A stretch of DNA of 64,000 nucleotides from Paraburkholderia edwinii (lineage in GTDB: Bacteria > Pseudomonadota > Gammaproteobacteria > Burkholderiales > Burkholderiaceae): the NCBI RefSeq assembly GCF_019428685.1, contig NZ_CP080095.1, forward strand, positions 496,001 through 560,000, in the 5' to 3' direction. Both the position numbers and the translations under genes were made by a program. The notes under the pieces are model-generated. The model was given only the letters and a program-made list of their open reading frames with translations, searched no databases and was not told the DNA's origin. Below, piece by piece: positions 35,235 through 43,898 of the stretch; the stretch's first letter is position 1; every line of letters starts with the position of its first letter.

Positions 35235-37163
35235 TCAGTCATAAAGCACCGACGGAAGCCACAGTCCAATGGCGGGAAACAGATAAAGCAGCACGACAGC
35301 GACGATCTGAATCGCCATGAAGGGCATCATGCCGGCGAAGATCTGGTTCAACGTTACATGCCGCGGCGCAACGCCTTTCAGATAAAAGGCGGCCATCGCG
35401 ACCGGCGGTGACAGAAACGCGGTTTGCAGATTGAGCGCGACCAGCAGGCCGAAGAAAAGCGGATCGATATTGAAGTGCGCGAGCAGCGGGATAAAGATCG
35501 GCATGAAGATGACGATGATCTCCGTCCATTCGAGCGGCCAGCCGAGCAGAAAAATAATGATCTGCGACAGCACCATGAATTCGAGCGCCGACAGTTGCAT
35601 CGACAGCACCCATCGCTCGATGAGCGCCTGTCCGCCGAGCAGCGCGAATGCCGCCGAAAAGATCGACGCGCCGACGAAAAGCCAGCACACCATTGCGCTG
35701 GTCTTAGCGGTCAGAAACACCGATTCCTTCAGTACCGTGAAATTCAGCTGCCGATACAGTGCCGCGAGTATTACGCCGCCCAATGCGCCGACCGCGGCGG
35801 CCTCGGTCGGCGTCGCGAGTCCGAACACGATCGAGCCGAGCACGGCGACGATCAACGCGGCAAGCGGGAAGAACGAGCCGAGCAGCATCTTGAAGATTTC
35901 GAGGCGCGCGAAATCGAACCACAGATAGAAGGCGATCGTCAGCAGCGCAACGATTCCGGTGCCGATCCAGAACCACTTTGACGGTTGATTGGCTGCATGC
36001 CTTTCCGGTTTGTCCACGGTGGCCGGCAGACTTTCCGCGTGCGGCGCATTGGGGGCCGCGCGCGCTGCCTCGTCTGCATTGCCGGGCGCCGCGCGAGCCG
36101 TCGCCGGCTCGGCGGGCGGCGCCTGCAGACTGTCGATGCCAGGCGGCGCAGCGTCGTCGGAAAAGCGTTGTTCGCTGAGGTCGATCGGCGCGGCTGCCGT
36201 CAGTGCCGGCTGAGGTGCCACCGACACGCGGTAGCCGAGCAGCGCGGCACCGAGCACGGTGATGGCGGGAATCAGCGCGATCGCAATTTGCCGATTGAGC
36301 ATGCGCCGTGGCACGGCAATACCCGACCTGTCGTGCCGCAGCCGCATCAGCGCAAGCAGCGCACCGGGACCGCGCCTACCGGTGGCCGGTTGCGCGTATT
36401 CGGGCAACGGCACGCGGCGCTCGTCCTCGGACAGCGGCGGCGCGAGGTCTGGACGCAGCTTCGCGACGACGATCGTGTAGATAATGTAGAGCCCGGCGAG
36501 CATGAGCCCGGGAAAGAATGCGCCCGCATAGAGCTGCACGACCGACACGCCCGCGGTCGCGCCATACACGATCAGAAGGACGGACGGCGGAATCAGGATG
36601 CCGAGGCAACCTCCGGCGGTAATCACGCCGGCCGACAGCCGTGTGCCGTAGCCGGCCTTCAGCATCGCGGGAAAAGCGAGCAGCCCCATCAGCGTCACGA
36701 CCGCGCCGACAATGCCGGTCGCGGTCGCGAAAATCGCACACGTCACGAGCGTGGCGACCGCGAGCGAACCGGGAATGCGCGCGAGCGCGAGGTGCAGACT
36801 CCTGAACAGGCGCGCGACGAGGTTGGCTCGTTCGATCAGATACCCCATGAAGACGAACAGCGGTATGGAGATCAGCACCTCATTGGTCATCACGCCATAC
36901 GTGCGCTGCACCATCAGGTCGAGCGTCTGCCGGACCGCCAGCTCCGGGCTTGCACTTCGATAGGCGAGCCACGCGAACAGCACGCCCATGCCCATCAAGG
37001 TGAACGCGGTCGGAAATCCGAGCATGATGCAGATCACGATCAGCGCGAGCATCAGCAGGCCGAGGTGCTCGTTTGTCATCGCGGACGGCGCCGGCATCAG
37101 AAACACAATGCCGGCGAGCACCAGCGCCATCAGACAAAGTCCGAACCACGCCTCCTTTCTCAT
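35235..37163 (-). CDS. dctM: TRAP transporter large permease DctM with internal insertion
   Basis: DctM is the 12-helix Na+-driven transport subunit of TRAP systems. The product has 642 residues, against about 430 for usual DctM proteins. The family parts are intact: NEHLGLLMLALIVICIMLGF at the start, AGGCLGILIPPSVLLIVYG near 182-200, FGLATPTEAAAVGALGG near 447-463 and the C-terminal SPPVAMAAFYLKGVAP. The extra 180 residues lie at about 243-425. They comprise two additional hydrophobic helices (292-310 and 397-415) flanking a Pro/Ala-rich soluble loop (about 315-395). Its start overlaps dctQ's stop (ATGA). Confidence 0.92.
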   Translation of the reverse strand: MRKEAWFGLCLMALVLAGIVFLMPAPSAMTNEHLGLLMLALIVICIMLGFPTAFTLMGMGVLFAWLAYRSASPELAVRQTLDLMVQRTYGVMTNEVLISIPLFVFMGYLIERANLVARLFRSLHLALARIPGSLAVATLVTCAIFATATGIVGAVVTLMGLLAFPAMLKAGYGTRLSAGVITAGGCLGILIPPSVLLIVYGATAGVSVVQLYAGAFFPGLMLAGLYIIYTIVVAKLRPDLAPPLSEDERRVPLPEYAQPATGRRGPGALLALMRLRHDRSGIAVPRRMLNRQIAIALIPAITVLGAALLGYRVSVAPQPALTAAAPIDLSEQRFSDDAAPPGIDSLQAPPAEPATARAAPGNADEAARAAPNAPHAESLPATVDKPERHAANQPSKWFWIGTGIVALLTIAFYLWFDFARLEIFKMLLGSFFPLAALIVAVLGSIVFGLATPTEAAAVGALGGVILAALYRQLNFTVLKESVFLTAKTSAMVCWLFVGASIFSAAFALLGGQALIERWVLSMQLSALEFMVLSQIIIFLLGWPLEWTEIIVIFMPIFIPLLAHFNIDPLFFGLLVALNLQTAFLSPPVAMAAFYLKGVAPRHVTLNQIFAGMMPFMAIQIVAVVLLYLFPAIGLWLPSVLYD

Positions 37164-37795
37164 GGCGCGCTCCGCGTTTCGGTGGGGCTTTGGGCGTCCT
37201 GCTGCACCGAGGCCGCGGTTTCGCGCGGCGGTTCGCCGATCGACTGCTTGAGCTTCTCGACATCGACTTCCTCGACGTCGCCCGCGCGTCGCGGCCAGGT
37301 GCCGCGACGCAGGCAGATCGCGCAGCGCACGATTTCCGCCGCGCCTTGCAGCAGCAGAAACGCGCCCGCTATCGGTATGACAGCCTTGAACGGGTAGATC
37401 GGCGGGCCGTCTGCCGCAATCGACGAGTGCTCGTTCTGCCTGAGCGAATCGTTAAAGAAATCGATGCCGGCCCACACGAGCGCGACGGTGCCAGGAATAA
37501 AAAAAACGACGTACAGCACGAGATCGACGAGCGCCTGGGTGCGCGGCGGAAAAAAGCCGTACAGCACGTCGCCGCGCACATGGCCGTTGCGCGACAGCGT
37601 GTAGGCGCCCGCCATCATGAACAGCGTGCCGTAGAGCATGTTCGCCGCGTCGAATGCCCATGCGTGCGGCGCGCCCAGCGCGTAACGCGAAAAGACCTCG
37701 TAGGAAATCATCAGCGTGAGCGCGACGATCAGCCACGCGAACGCCTGGCCTACCCATGTGCTGATCGCATCGACACGCAGCAGCAGCTTTTGCAT
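37160..37795 (-). CDS. dctQ: TRAP transporter small permease DctQ
   Basis: DctQ is the four-helix small membrane subunit that pairs with DctM. The 211-residue product has the expected hydrophobic helices (AFAWLIVALTLMISYEVFSR; WAFDAANMLYGTLFMMAGAY; LVDLVLYVVFFIPGTVALVW; IPIAGAFLLLQGAAEIVRCA) and the family motif ISYEVFSRY with HAWAFD. A 40-residue cytoplasmic tail is longer than usual. It lies between dctP and dctM and overlaps dctM by 4 bp. Confidence 0.92.
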   Translation of the reverse strand: MQKLLLRVDAISTWVGQAFAWLIVALTLMISYEVFSRYALGAPHAWAFDAANMLYGTLFMMAGAYTLSRNGHVRGDVLYGFFPPRTQALVDLVLYVVFFIPGTVALVWAGIDFFNDSLRQNEHSSIAADGPPIYPFKAVIPIAGAFLLLQGAAEIVRCAICLRRGTWPRRAGDVEEVDVEKLKQSIGEPPRETAASVQQDAQSPTETRSAP

Positions 37796-37828
37796 GGATC
37801 GCTCACAGCGGTTGCCCGCGAACGTCCT

Positions 37829-38974
37829 TCACGTCTTTTTGCCGAAGTAGTACGCGGCCGCCATCCGGTAGTCGACGTTCGTGTCGCTTTGCCAGCGTGT
37901 CGTACGCTCGGCGAATGTGCGCATTGAATCGTTGACTTTCCTGAACATCGGATTCTCTTTCTCCTTTCTGGCGACGATGTCGTCCCAGACCTTGAGTTGC
38001 GCCTGCAGCACCGCATTCGGCGTTGCGTAAAACTTCACGCCCTGTTTCTGCAATGCGAGGTAATCCTTCGAATAGCGGTCGATGGCCTTCCACGACATGT
38101 CCTGCGAGGCGGCTTCGACCGCGTTGCCGATGATCGCCTTCAGATGCGGCGGCAGCGCGTCGTATTTCGGCTTGTTAAAGAGAATCTCGAACGTTTCGGA
38201 GCACTGGTGGAAACTGCGCAACATGCAGATCTTCGACACATCGGGAAAGCCGAGCTGGCGATCGGAACTCGCATTGTTGAACTCGGCTGCGTCGAGCAGG
38301 CCGCGGTCCATCGCCGGAACGATCTCGCTGCCGGGCAGCGCGTTGACCGCTGCGCCCATTGCCGTAAAGATATCGATCGATAGTCCGACGGTACGAAACT
38401 TCGTGCCTTTGAGATCGTCCGGCTTCGTGATGGGCTTCTTGAACCAGCCGAGCGGCTGTGTCGGCATCGGTCCGTACAGATAGGACACGACGTTCAGATT
38501 GAGGTCGCGGTAGATCTCCGCGAGCAACTCCTTGCCGCCGCCGTACTTATGCCACGCAAGCAGCATGTTCGCATCCATGCCCCACGCCGGGCCCGAGCCC
38601 CACAACGCAAGCGCCGAGTTCTTGCCGTACCAGTAGGCGCACACGCCGTGGCCGCCGTCGAGCGTGCCCTTGCTGACCGCATCGATCAGATCGAACGCCT
38701 TGACGACGGCGCCCGACGGCAGCACGTCGATCTTCAGGTCGCCGCCGGTCATCGTGTTGACCTTGCCGGCGAAGTCGACGGCATATTCGTGGAAGATGTC
38801 TTTTTGCGGCCACGTGCTCTGCCAGCGCATCACGATTGGGCCTTGAGCCTTCACGATCGCCGGAAAGCCTAGCGATACAGCCCCGGTGGCGCCGGCCGCC
38901 GCCCCCGCGGAGGCGCGCCGAAGAAATTTTCGGCGCGCCGATTCACCTTTTCCCTTCCTGTCAGACGTGGCCAC
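37829..38974 (-). CDS. dctP: TRAP transporter substrate-binding protein DctP (Tat signal)
   Basis: This periplasmic protein captures the substrate for the DctQM permease. The 381-residue product starts with GTG 38974, preceded by GGGGAG at 38981-38986; the in-frame ATG at 39061 has no such site. It carries a twin-arginine signal (RRKFLRRASAG) and the mature core VMRWQSTWPQKDIFHEYAVD with LPSGAVVKAFDLIDAVSKGT. The motif YWYGKNSALALWGSGPAWGM and KFRTVGLSIDIF resemble TakP-type 2-oxo-acid binders more than C4-dicarboxylate binders, but the substrate is not certain. Confidence 0.9.
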   Translation of the reverse strand: MATSDRKGKGESARRKFLRRASAGAAAGATGAVSLGFPAIVKAQGPIVMRWQSTWPQKDIFHEYAVDFAGKVNTMTGGDLKIDVLPSGAVVKAFDLIDAVSKGTLDGGHGVCAYWYGKNSALALWGSGPAWGMDANMLLAWHKYGGGKELLAEIYRDLNLNVVSYLYGPMPTQPLGWFKKPITKPDDLKGTKFRTVGLSIDIFTAMGAAVNALPGSEIVPAMDRGLLDAAEFNNASSDRQLGFPDVSKICMLRSFHQCSETFEILFNKPKYDALPPHLKAIIGNAVEAASQDMSWKAIDRYSKDYLALQKQGVKFYATPNAVLQAQLKVWDDIVARKEKENPMFRKVNDSMRTFAERTTRWQSDTNVDYRMAAAYYFGKKT

Positions 38975-39142
38975 GGCGATCTCCCCAGAACTTGTTCTGC
39001 CGCGCGATGCTGCTGGACAGCGAGCTGTCGCTCGCGGCCCGGTCAGCCGTTCAGCTGCCACTGAATTCTAGGTAGGCCATTTTGTAATGCCAATGAAAGG
39101 TTAACCATTACGTTACCTGGCGCATGCTGGCGAGCATCGGCC

Positions 39143-40135
39143 TCATTTCTCGCCCTTGCTATGACTCGTGCTGTCGCCATTCCTCGCTGGCACTGCGGCG
39201 CCGCCACTCATCACGATCCCCAGAGCCGGCGCATGCATGAAGTCATCGCCGGATTGCCCGCGCAGCGTTTCTCGCGCGACATCGAGCCACGCGCGCGCCG
39301 CATGCGACAGGTAGCCGTTGCGCCGCCAGCCGATCGCGATTTCCCACAGAATTTCCGGCTCGACGACCGGCCGGCACGTGAACTCGGCCGCATCGAGCCG
39401 TCGGCAATACGGCGCCGGCAGCAGCGCGATACCGACACCCGCCAGCACGAGCGCCACCATAAAGTCCCAGTGCTCGCTGCGGCTCACGATGGTCGGTGCA
39501 AAGCCGGCGGTACGGCATGCGCGCTGCACGATGTCGTTGAGCGCGAGGCTTTCGCCGTAGAACACGAACGGCTCGTTAGCGAGATCGGCAAGCGGCACCT
39601 CTTGCACTGCGTCCCAGCGCGTACCCTTGCGCGCGACGAGCCACAGGCGCTGACGCGTCATCGGCAGCGCGTCGATCTTCTCCGGATCGACCGGCAGCAG
39701 CACGCCGCCGAGTTCAAGCTCGCCATCGATCAGCGCCGCTTCGACGGCACGCGAGCCTTCCTCGATCAGCTTCAGTTCGACCTTCGGGTAGCGCTGGCGG
39801 AACGCGGCGATGGCCGGCGTGAAGAGCGCGCCGCCCATCGGCGGAATGCCGATCGTCAGCGTGCCGCGGCCGAGCGTGCCGAGGTCGTCGAGTTCTTTCT
39901 GCAGCTGCGCCTGCGCGGCGAGCACGTCCTGGCCGCGCTGATAGACGATCCGTCCCGCGTCGGTCAGCACCATCTGGCGGCCGTCGCGCAGCAGCAGCGG
40001 CGAGCCGATTTCGTCTTCGAGCGCCTTCACCATCTTGCTGATGGTCGGCTGCGTCACGTACATCTGCTCGGCGGCAACGGTGAAGCTTTGCTGCCGGACG
40101 ACCTCGATGAAGTAGCGAAGTGCACGCAGTTCCAC
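39143..40135 (-). CDS. LysR-type regulator, CidR-like
   Basis: The 330-residue product has an N-terminal winged helix (LRALRYFIEVVRQQSFTVAA; QPTISKMVKALEDEIG) and a C-terminal effector-binding domain. CidR-type LysR proteins activate lrgAB/cidABC operons in response to acetate or overflow metabolism. The divergent position upstream of lrgA/lrgB strongly suggests that role here. The C-terminal 40 residues after HAARAWLDVARETLRGQSGD are low in conservation. Candidate LysR sites lie in the shared 196-bp intergenic region. Confidence 0.88.
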   Translation of the reverse strand: MELRALRYFIEVVRQQSFTVAAEQMYVTQPTISKMVKALEDEIGSPLLLRDGRQMVLTDAGRIVYQRGQDVLAAQAQLQKELDDLGTLGRGTLTIGIPPMGGALFTPAIAAFRQRYPKVELKLIEEGSRAVEAALIDGELELGGVLLPVDPEKIDALPMTRQRLWLVARKGTRWDAVQEVPLADLANEPFVFYGESLALNDIVQRACRTAGFAPTIVSRSEHWDFMVALVLAGVGIALLPAPYCRRLDAAEFTCRPVVEPEILWEIAIGWRRNGYLSHAARAWLDVARETLRGQSGDDFMHAPALGIVMSGGAAVPARNGDSTSHSKGEK

Positions 40136-40231
40136 GATAAGGCTCCCGATAGGTATCCCGGCCGACCCGACGCCGGCTTCGGGGCCGCAAGGCCGTGATT
40201 GCCGTACAGCGCACGCCGTGCAGTCCGTCGG

Positions 40232-40246
40232 ATTCCATTATGGAAT
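40232..40246. promoter_or_regulatory. Candidate LysR recognition site (T-N11-A dyad)
   Basis: ATTCCA TTA TGGAAT is a perfect 6-bp inverted repeat containing T-N11-A, the classical LysR recognition form, between the divergent LysR gene and lrgA. Confidence 0.5.
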
Positions 40247-40252
40247 GATTTG

Positions 40253-40269
40253 AATGAGTCTAAGTCATT
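40253..40269. promoter_or_regulatory. Candidate LysR activation site
   Basis: AATGA GTCTAAG TCATT is a 5-bp inverted repeat with a 7-bp spacer, two helical turns closer to lrgA than the first dyad. Together they match the recognition-plus-activation site arrangement of LysR promoters. Confidence 0.4.
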
Positions 40270-40291
40270 ATATTTATATCAGGGATAACCC

Positions 40292-40297
40292 TATACT
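40292..40297 (+). promoter_or_regulatory. -10 box of lrgAB
   Basis: TATACT lies 34 bp before the lrgA start and just downstream of the two LysR dyads. No good -35 is seen, as expected for an activator-dependent promoter. Confidence 0.45.
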
Positions 40298-40331
40298 CGT
40301 CTGACCATAAAAGTTTCCAGGGAGTGGCCAG

Positions 40332-40799
40332 ATGAGCGTTTCCATGACGAGGTTTGCCGCCAGCGCTCGATCGGGCGCGCTCGAGCCGGTCGTGCGCGTC
40401 GCGCGGATCGTCGCGCAGTGTCTGGCGCTCGCGGGCGTCTGGTTCGTCGCCGATTTTGCGGTGAAGCGCATCGGGTTGCCGGTGCCGGGCGGCGTGGTCG
40501 GGCTGCTCGCGCTGCTGGTCGCGTTGCTGTGCGGCGGCATCGCGCCGCGTTGGGTGAAGGCGGGCGCCGACTGGCTGCTGTCCGAATTGCTGCTGTTCTT
40601 TATTCCGGCTGCCGTCGCGGCGGTTCAGTACGGCGGGCTCTTTCGCGAGGACGGCTGGCGGCTTGCGCTCGTCGTCGCGGGCGGCACGCTGATGGTGATG
40701 GTCGCGGTGGCGTTTGCGGTCGAGCAGGCGTCGCGTTTCGAACGCCGGCTGGCGCTGCGCCGCGTGCCGGTGAGTGCGGGTCGCGTCGGTCGCGGTTGA
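40332..40799 (+). CDS. lrgA: CidA/LrgA family holin-like protein
   Basis: LrgA/CidA proteins are small membrane proteins linked to murein hydrolase export, programmed lysis or overflow metabolite transport. The 155-residue product has about four membrane helices. The core GLPVPGGVVGLLALLVALLC is the family signature, and ADWLLSELLLFFIPAAVAAV is typical. It starts at ATG 40332 with AGGGAG upstream. lrgB follows after 52 bp. Confidence 0.92.
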   Translation: MSVSMTRFAASARSGALEPVVRVARIVAQCLALAGVWFVADFAVKRIGLPVPGGVVGLLALLVALLCGGIAPRWVKAGADWLLSELLLFFIPAAVAAVQYGGLFREDGWRLALVVAGGTLMVMVAVAFAVEQASRFERRLALRRVPVSAGRVGRG

Positions 40800-40851
40800 G
40801 CGACGCTTCGAGCGATCAGTTGAACGCCACTACCATGCCCGCGCCCACGTC

Positions 40852-41589
40852 ATGACCACGCTCCCCACGTCCGCGTTTTTCACGTCCCTGTTTGCCGACG
40901 ACGCGTCGCGCGTGATCGCCGCCGCCTGTTTTGTACTGACGGTCGCGCTCTACTTCCTGTCGAAGATGCTCTACGCGCGCGTGAAGACGATGTGGCTCAC
41001 GCCGCTCGTCGCCGTGCCGATCGTGCTCGTGGCAATCGTCGCGTTCGCGCATATTCCGTATCGCGTCTACTTCCAGGACACGCGCTGGCTCATGTGGCTG
41101 CTTGGGCCGGCAACCGTCGCGTTCGCGGTGCCGATCTACGAGTATCGCGAACTGATGAAGCGGCACTGGATTTCGCTTGCGGTTGGTGTGGTGGTCGGCA
41201 TTGTCGTTGCGGTCGGCGGCTCGCTTGCGCTCGCGAAACTGCTGCACCTGTCGCCGGAATTGCAGCGCAGCCTGATGACGCGCTCCGTCTCGACGCCGTT
41301 CGCGCTCGCGGTCAGCGACAAGATTCACGCGCCGAAAGACCTCACGGCGCTGTTTGTGATCGCAACCGGCGTGTGCGGCATGATCTTCGGCGAACTCGTG
41401 CTCGCGCTGTTGCCGCTGCGCTCGCGGCTTGCGCGCGGCGCGCTGTTCGGTGCGGCCGCGCATGGTGTCGGCACCGCGAAAGCGCGCGAGCTCGGCAGCG
41501 AAGAAGGGGTGGTCGCGAGCCTCACGATGATGATCGCCGGCGTCGTGATGGTGCTGCTCGCGCCGCTGCTTGAAATGCTGCCAATTTGA
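40852..41589 (+). CDS. lrgB: CidB/LrgB family membrane protein
   Basis: LrgB/CidB is the larger partner of LrgA. The 245-residue product has about seven membrane helices and the family signatures VFAVPIYEY-like (VAFAVPIYEYRELMKRHW), SVSTPFALAVSDKIHAPKDL and GAAAHGVGTAKARELGSEEG. The ATG at 40852 is chosen because family members begin shortly before the first helix; an in-frame ATG at 40774 overlaps lrgA. A 13-bp duplication begins at its stop codon. Confidence 0.93.
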   Translation: MTTLPTSAFFTSLFADDASRVIAAACFVLTVALYFLSKMLYARVKTMWLTPLVAVPIVLVAIVAFAHIPYRVYFQDTRWLMWLLGPATVAFAVPIYEYRELMKRHWISLAVGVVVGIVVAVGGSLALAKLLHLSPELQRSLMTRSVSTPFALAVSDKIHAPKDLTALFVIATGVCGMIFGELVLALLPLRSRLARGALFGAAAHGVGTAKARELGSEEGVVASLTMMIAGVVMVLLAPLLEMLPI

Positions 41590-41612
41590 AGCTGAAGCGT
41601 GAAGCTGAAGTG
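41587..41612 (+). repeat. 13-bp tandem duplication starting at the lrgB stop
   Basis: tgaagctgaagcg (41587-41599) and tgaagctgaagtg (41600-41612) are adjacent and differ by one base. The first TGA is the lrgB stop. It belongs to the stop-proximal repeat class. Confidence 0.7.
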
Positions 41613-41762
41613 CGGATCTGGGGCGCGCATCTGAAGCGAGAATTGAACACACGAATGTCAGGCAGCGGATGCCTTGAACACGCCACCGCCGGCCTCGTTC
41701 CGGCGCGCATTTATCGGGCCCCATCACGGTAAATGCCGGTCGCACGCGCCATCCTGATTTGC

Positions 41763-41768
41763 TACAAT
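41763..41768 (+). promoter_or_regulatory. -10 box of the ahcY transcript
   Basis: TACAAT lies 15 bp before the first base of the SAH riboswitch, placing a start site near 41775. The -35 region is weak. Confidence 0.5.
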
Positions 41769-41782
41769 CTGCCCTCGCCTTT

Positions 41783-41893
41783 GAGGAGCGTTGCGACGGG
41801 TTCCCGCCCGCCAGGCTCGAAGGTGGTCAATCCGAAGAGTGAACGCATGCGGTGAACCCGCCCTGCATTGGCTCTTCGCATCGAACGGCGCTC
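41783..41893 (+). ncRNA. S-adenosylhomocysteine (SAH) riboswitch
   Basis: The leader of ahcY shows the conserved SAH aptamer elements in order: GAGGAGCGTTGCGACGGG, then CCAGGCTCGAAGG, TGGTCAATCCG, and the closing AACGGCGCTC. GAGCG at 41786-41790 pairs with CGCTC at 41889-41893 to form the base stem. This aptamer class binds SAH and raises expression of the SAH-degrading operon. It ends about 38 bases before the ahcY ATG, so it could control translation or transcription. Confidence 0.92.
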
Positions 41894-41930
41894 ACGTCAA
41901 TCTTCTAATTCTCTTAGAAAGGAGGGCGTG

Positions 41931-43352
41931 ATGAACGCCGCAGTTTACGATTCCAAAGACTCGAAAGATTTCATCGTCGCAGACCTCTCGCTCGCAGGCT
42001 GGGGCCGCAAGGAACTGAACATCGCCGAAACGGAGATGCCGGGCCTCGTGCAGATTCGCGACGAGTACAAGACCCAGCAGCCGCTGAAGGGCGCGCGCAT
42101 TGCGGGCTCGCTGCATATGACGATCCAGACCGGCGTGCTGATCGAGACGCTGAAGGCGCTCGGCGCCGACGTGCGCTGGGCCTCGTGCAACATCTTCTCG
42201 ACGCAGGACCACGCCGCTGCCGCGATCGCTGAAAGCGGCACGCCGGTGTTCGCGTACAAGGGCGAATCGCTCGACGAATACTGGGAATACTCGCACCGCA
42301 TCTTCGAATGGCCGAACGGCGAATTCGCGAACATGATTCTCGACGACGGCGGCGACGCAACGCTGCTGCTCATCCTCGGCTCGAAGGCCGAGAAGGATCG
42401 TTCGGTCATCGCCAAGCCGACCAACGAAGAAGAAACCGCGCTCTTCAAGTCGATCGCGCAGCATCTCGACGTGGACGCGACGTGGTACTCGAAGCGTCTC
42501 GCGCACATCAAGGGCGTCACCGAAGAAACGACGACCGGCGTGCACCGTCTGTATCAGATGGAAAAGGAAGGCCGTCTGCCGTTCCCGGCGATTAATGTGA
42601 ACGACTCGGTCACGAAGTCGAAATTCGACAACCTGTACGGCTGCCGCGAGTCGCTCGTCGACGGTATCAAGCGCGCAACGGACGTGATGATCGCGGGCAA
42701 GATCGCGGTGGTCGCAGGCTACGGCGATGTGGGCAAGGGCTGCGCGCAGTCGCTGCGCGGTCTCGGCGCGACGGTGTGGGTCACCGAAATCGATCCGATC
42801 TGCGCGCTGCAGGCGGCGATGGAAGGCTACCGCGTCGTGACGATGGAATACGCGGCCGACAAGGCCGACATCTTCGTGACGGCCACCGGCAACTACCATG
42901 TGATCAACCACGATCATATGAAGGCGATGCGCCACAACGCGATCGTCTGCAACATCGGCCACTTCGATTCGGAAATCGACGTCGCGTCGACGCGCCAGTA
43001 CCAGTGGGAAAACATCAAGCCGCAAGTCGACCACATCATTTTCCCGGACGGCAAGCGCGTGATTCTGCTGGCGGAAGGCCGCCTCGTGAACCTCGGCTGC
43101 GCAACGGGCCACCCGTCGTTCGTGATGTCGAACTCGTTTACGAACCAGACGCTCGCGCAGATCGAACTGTTCACGCAAGGCGGCAAGTACGAGAACAAGG
43201 TCTACGTGCTGCCGAAGCAGCTCGACGAGAAGGTCGCGCGCCTGCACCTCGCGCGCATCGGTGCGAACCTGACCGTGTTGTCCACGGATCAGGCGAGCTA
43301 TATCGGCGTCGACAAGAGCGGTCCGTTCAAGCCGAACCACTACCGTTACTAA
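41931..43352 (+). CDS. ahcY: Adenosylhomocysteinase (SAH hydrolase)
   Basis: AhcY splits S-adenosylhomocysteine into homocysteine and adenosine, keeping methylation running. The 473-residue product has the NAD-binding Rossmann motif GYGDVGKG at 263-270, the catalytic region [20 protein letters not shown] and the C-terminal [12 protein letters not shown]. It starts after a strong AAAGGAGG site. Expression is controlled by the SAH riboswitch in its leader. The holin-like gene and metF follow in the same direction, so the three probably form one methyl-cycle unit. Confidence 0.98.
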   Translation: MNAAVYDSKDSKDFIVADLSLAGWGRKELNIAETEMPGLVQIRDEYKTQQPLKGARIAGSLHMTIQTGVLIETLKALGADVRWASCNIFSTQDHAAAAIAESGTPVFAYKGESLDEYWEYSHRIFEWPNGEFANMILDDGGDATLLLILGSKAEKDRSVIAKPTNEEETALFKSIAQHLDVDATWYSKRLAHIKGVTEETTTGVHRLYQMEKEGRLPFPAINVNDSVTKSKFDNLYGCRESLVDGIKRATDVMIAGKIAVVAGYGDVGKGCAQSLRGLGATVWVTEIDPICALQAAMEGYRVVTMEYAADKADIFVTATGNYHVINHDHMKAMRHNAIVCNIGHFDSEIDVASTRQYQWENIKPQVDHIIFPDGKRVILLAEGRLVNLGCATGHPSFVMSNSFTNQTLAQIELFTQGGKYENKVYVLPKQLDEKVARLHLARIGANLTVLSTDQASYIGVDKSGPFKPNHYRY

Positions 43353-43366
43353 GCACGTTGCGGATG

Positions 43367-43403
43367 CGCGCGGTGTCGCCATATATATGGCATGCACCGC
43401 GCG
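43367..43403 (+). terminator. Nested hairpin after ahcY
   Basis: An outer stem CGCGCGGTG / CACCGCGCG (9 bp) encloses an inner palindrome gccatatatatggc. Followed by tattcatgttc, a weak T run, so it may attenuate rather than fully stop transcription before the next genes. Confidence 0.5.
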
Positions 43404-43455
43404 TATTCATGTTCAATGCGGACCGTAAGCACAACGTGAACATAAGGAGCCTCCG

Positions 43456-43809
43456 ATGACCGTGCTGTTGACCTGGCTGATTAATGCGCTTGCGTTGTTG
43501 ATCATCACGTACCTCGTGCCGTCGATCCACATCCGTAGCTTCGGCACCGCATTGATCATTGCGCTCGTGCTCGGGCTCATCAACACGGTGTTGCGGCCGG
43601 TGCTGATCCTGCTGACATTGCCGGTCACGATCCTTACGCTCGGGCTCTTCATTCTCGTCGTCAACGCACTGTGCTTCTGGCTGTGCGCGTCGCTGTTGAA
43701 GGGCTTCGAAGTGTCGGGCTTCTGGTCGGCATTCTTCGGCTCGATTCTGTACAGCATCGTTTCATGGCTGCTGTCCGCGCTTATTCTCGGCAATCGCAGT
43801 TTCGCCTAG
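43456..43809 (+). CDS. Small membrane protein of the phage_holin_4_2 (YvlD) family
   Basis: The 117-residue product is almost wholly hydrophobic, with four predicted membrane helices (starting MTVLLTWLINALALLIITYL). The sequence GTALIIALVLGLINTVLRPV followed by LPVTILTLGLFILVVNALCF is typical of the PF04020 family. Despite the holin name, these are chromosomal proteins of unknown role. It sits between ahcY and metF, an arrangement seen in related bacteria. Confidence 0.9.
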   Translation: MTVLLTWLINALALLIITYLVPSIHIRSFGTALIIALVLGLINTVLRPVLILLTLPVTILTLGLFILVVNALCFWLCASLLKGFEVSGFWSAFFGSILYSIVSWLLSALILGNRSFA

Positions 43810-43898
43810 CCGTTGCCGCGTGAAACGTGACCTATGACACGTAACACGCGGCGCACGGCGGGCATTCGGCGACGGCCCATCGGATTCTGATCCGGACC

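Noticed and set aside
43456..43809. Prophage remnant suggested by the holin-like name
   Set aside because: PF04020 proteins are chromosomal; no other phage gene, integrase or attachment site is present.
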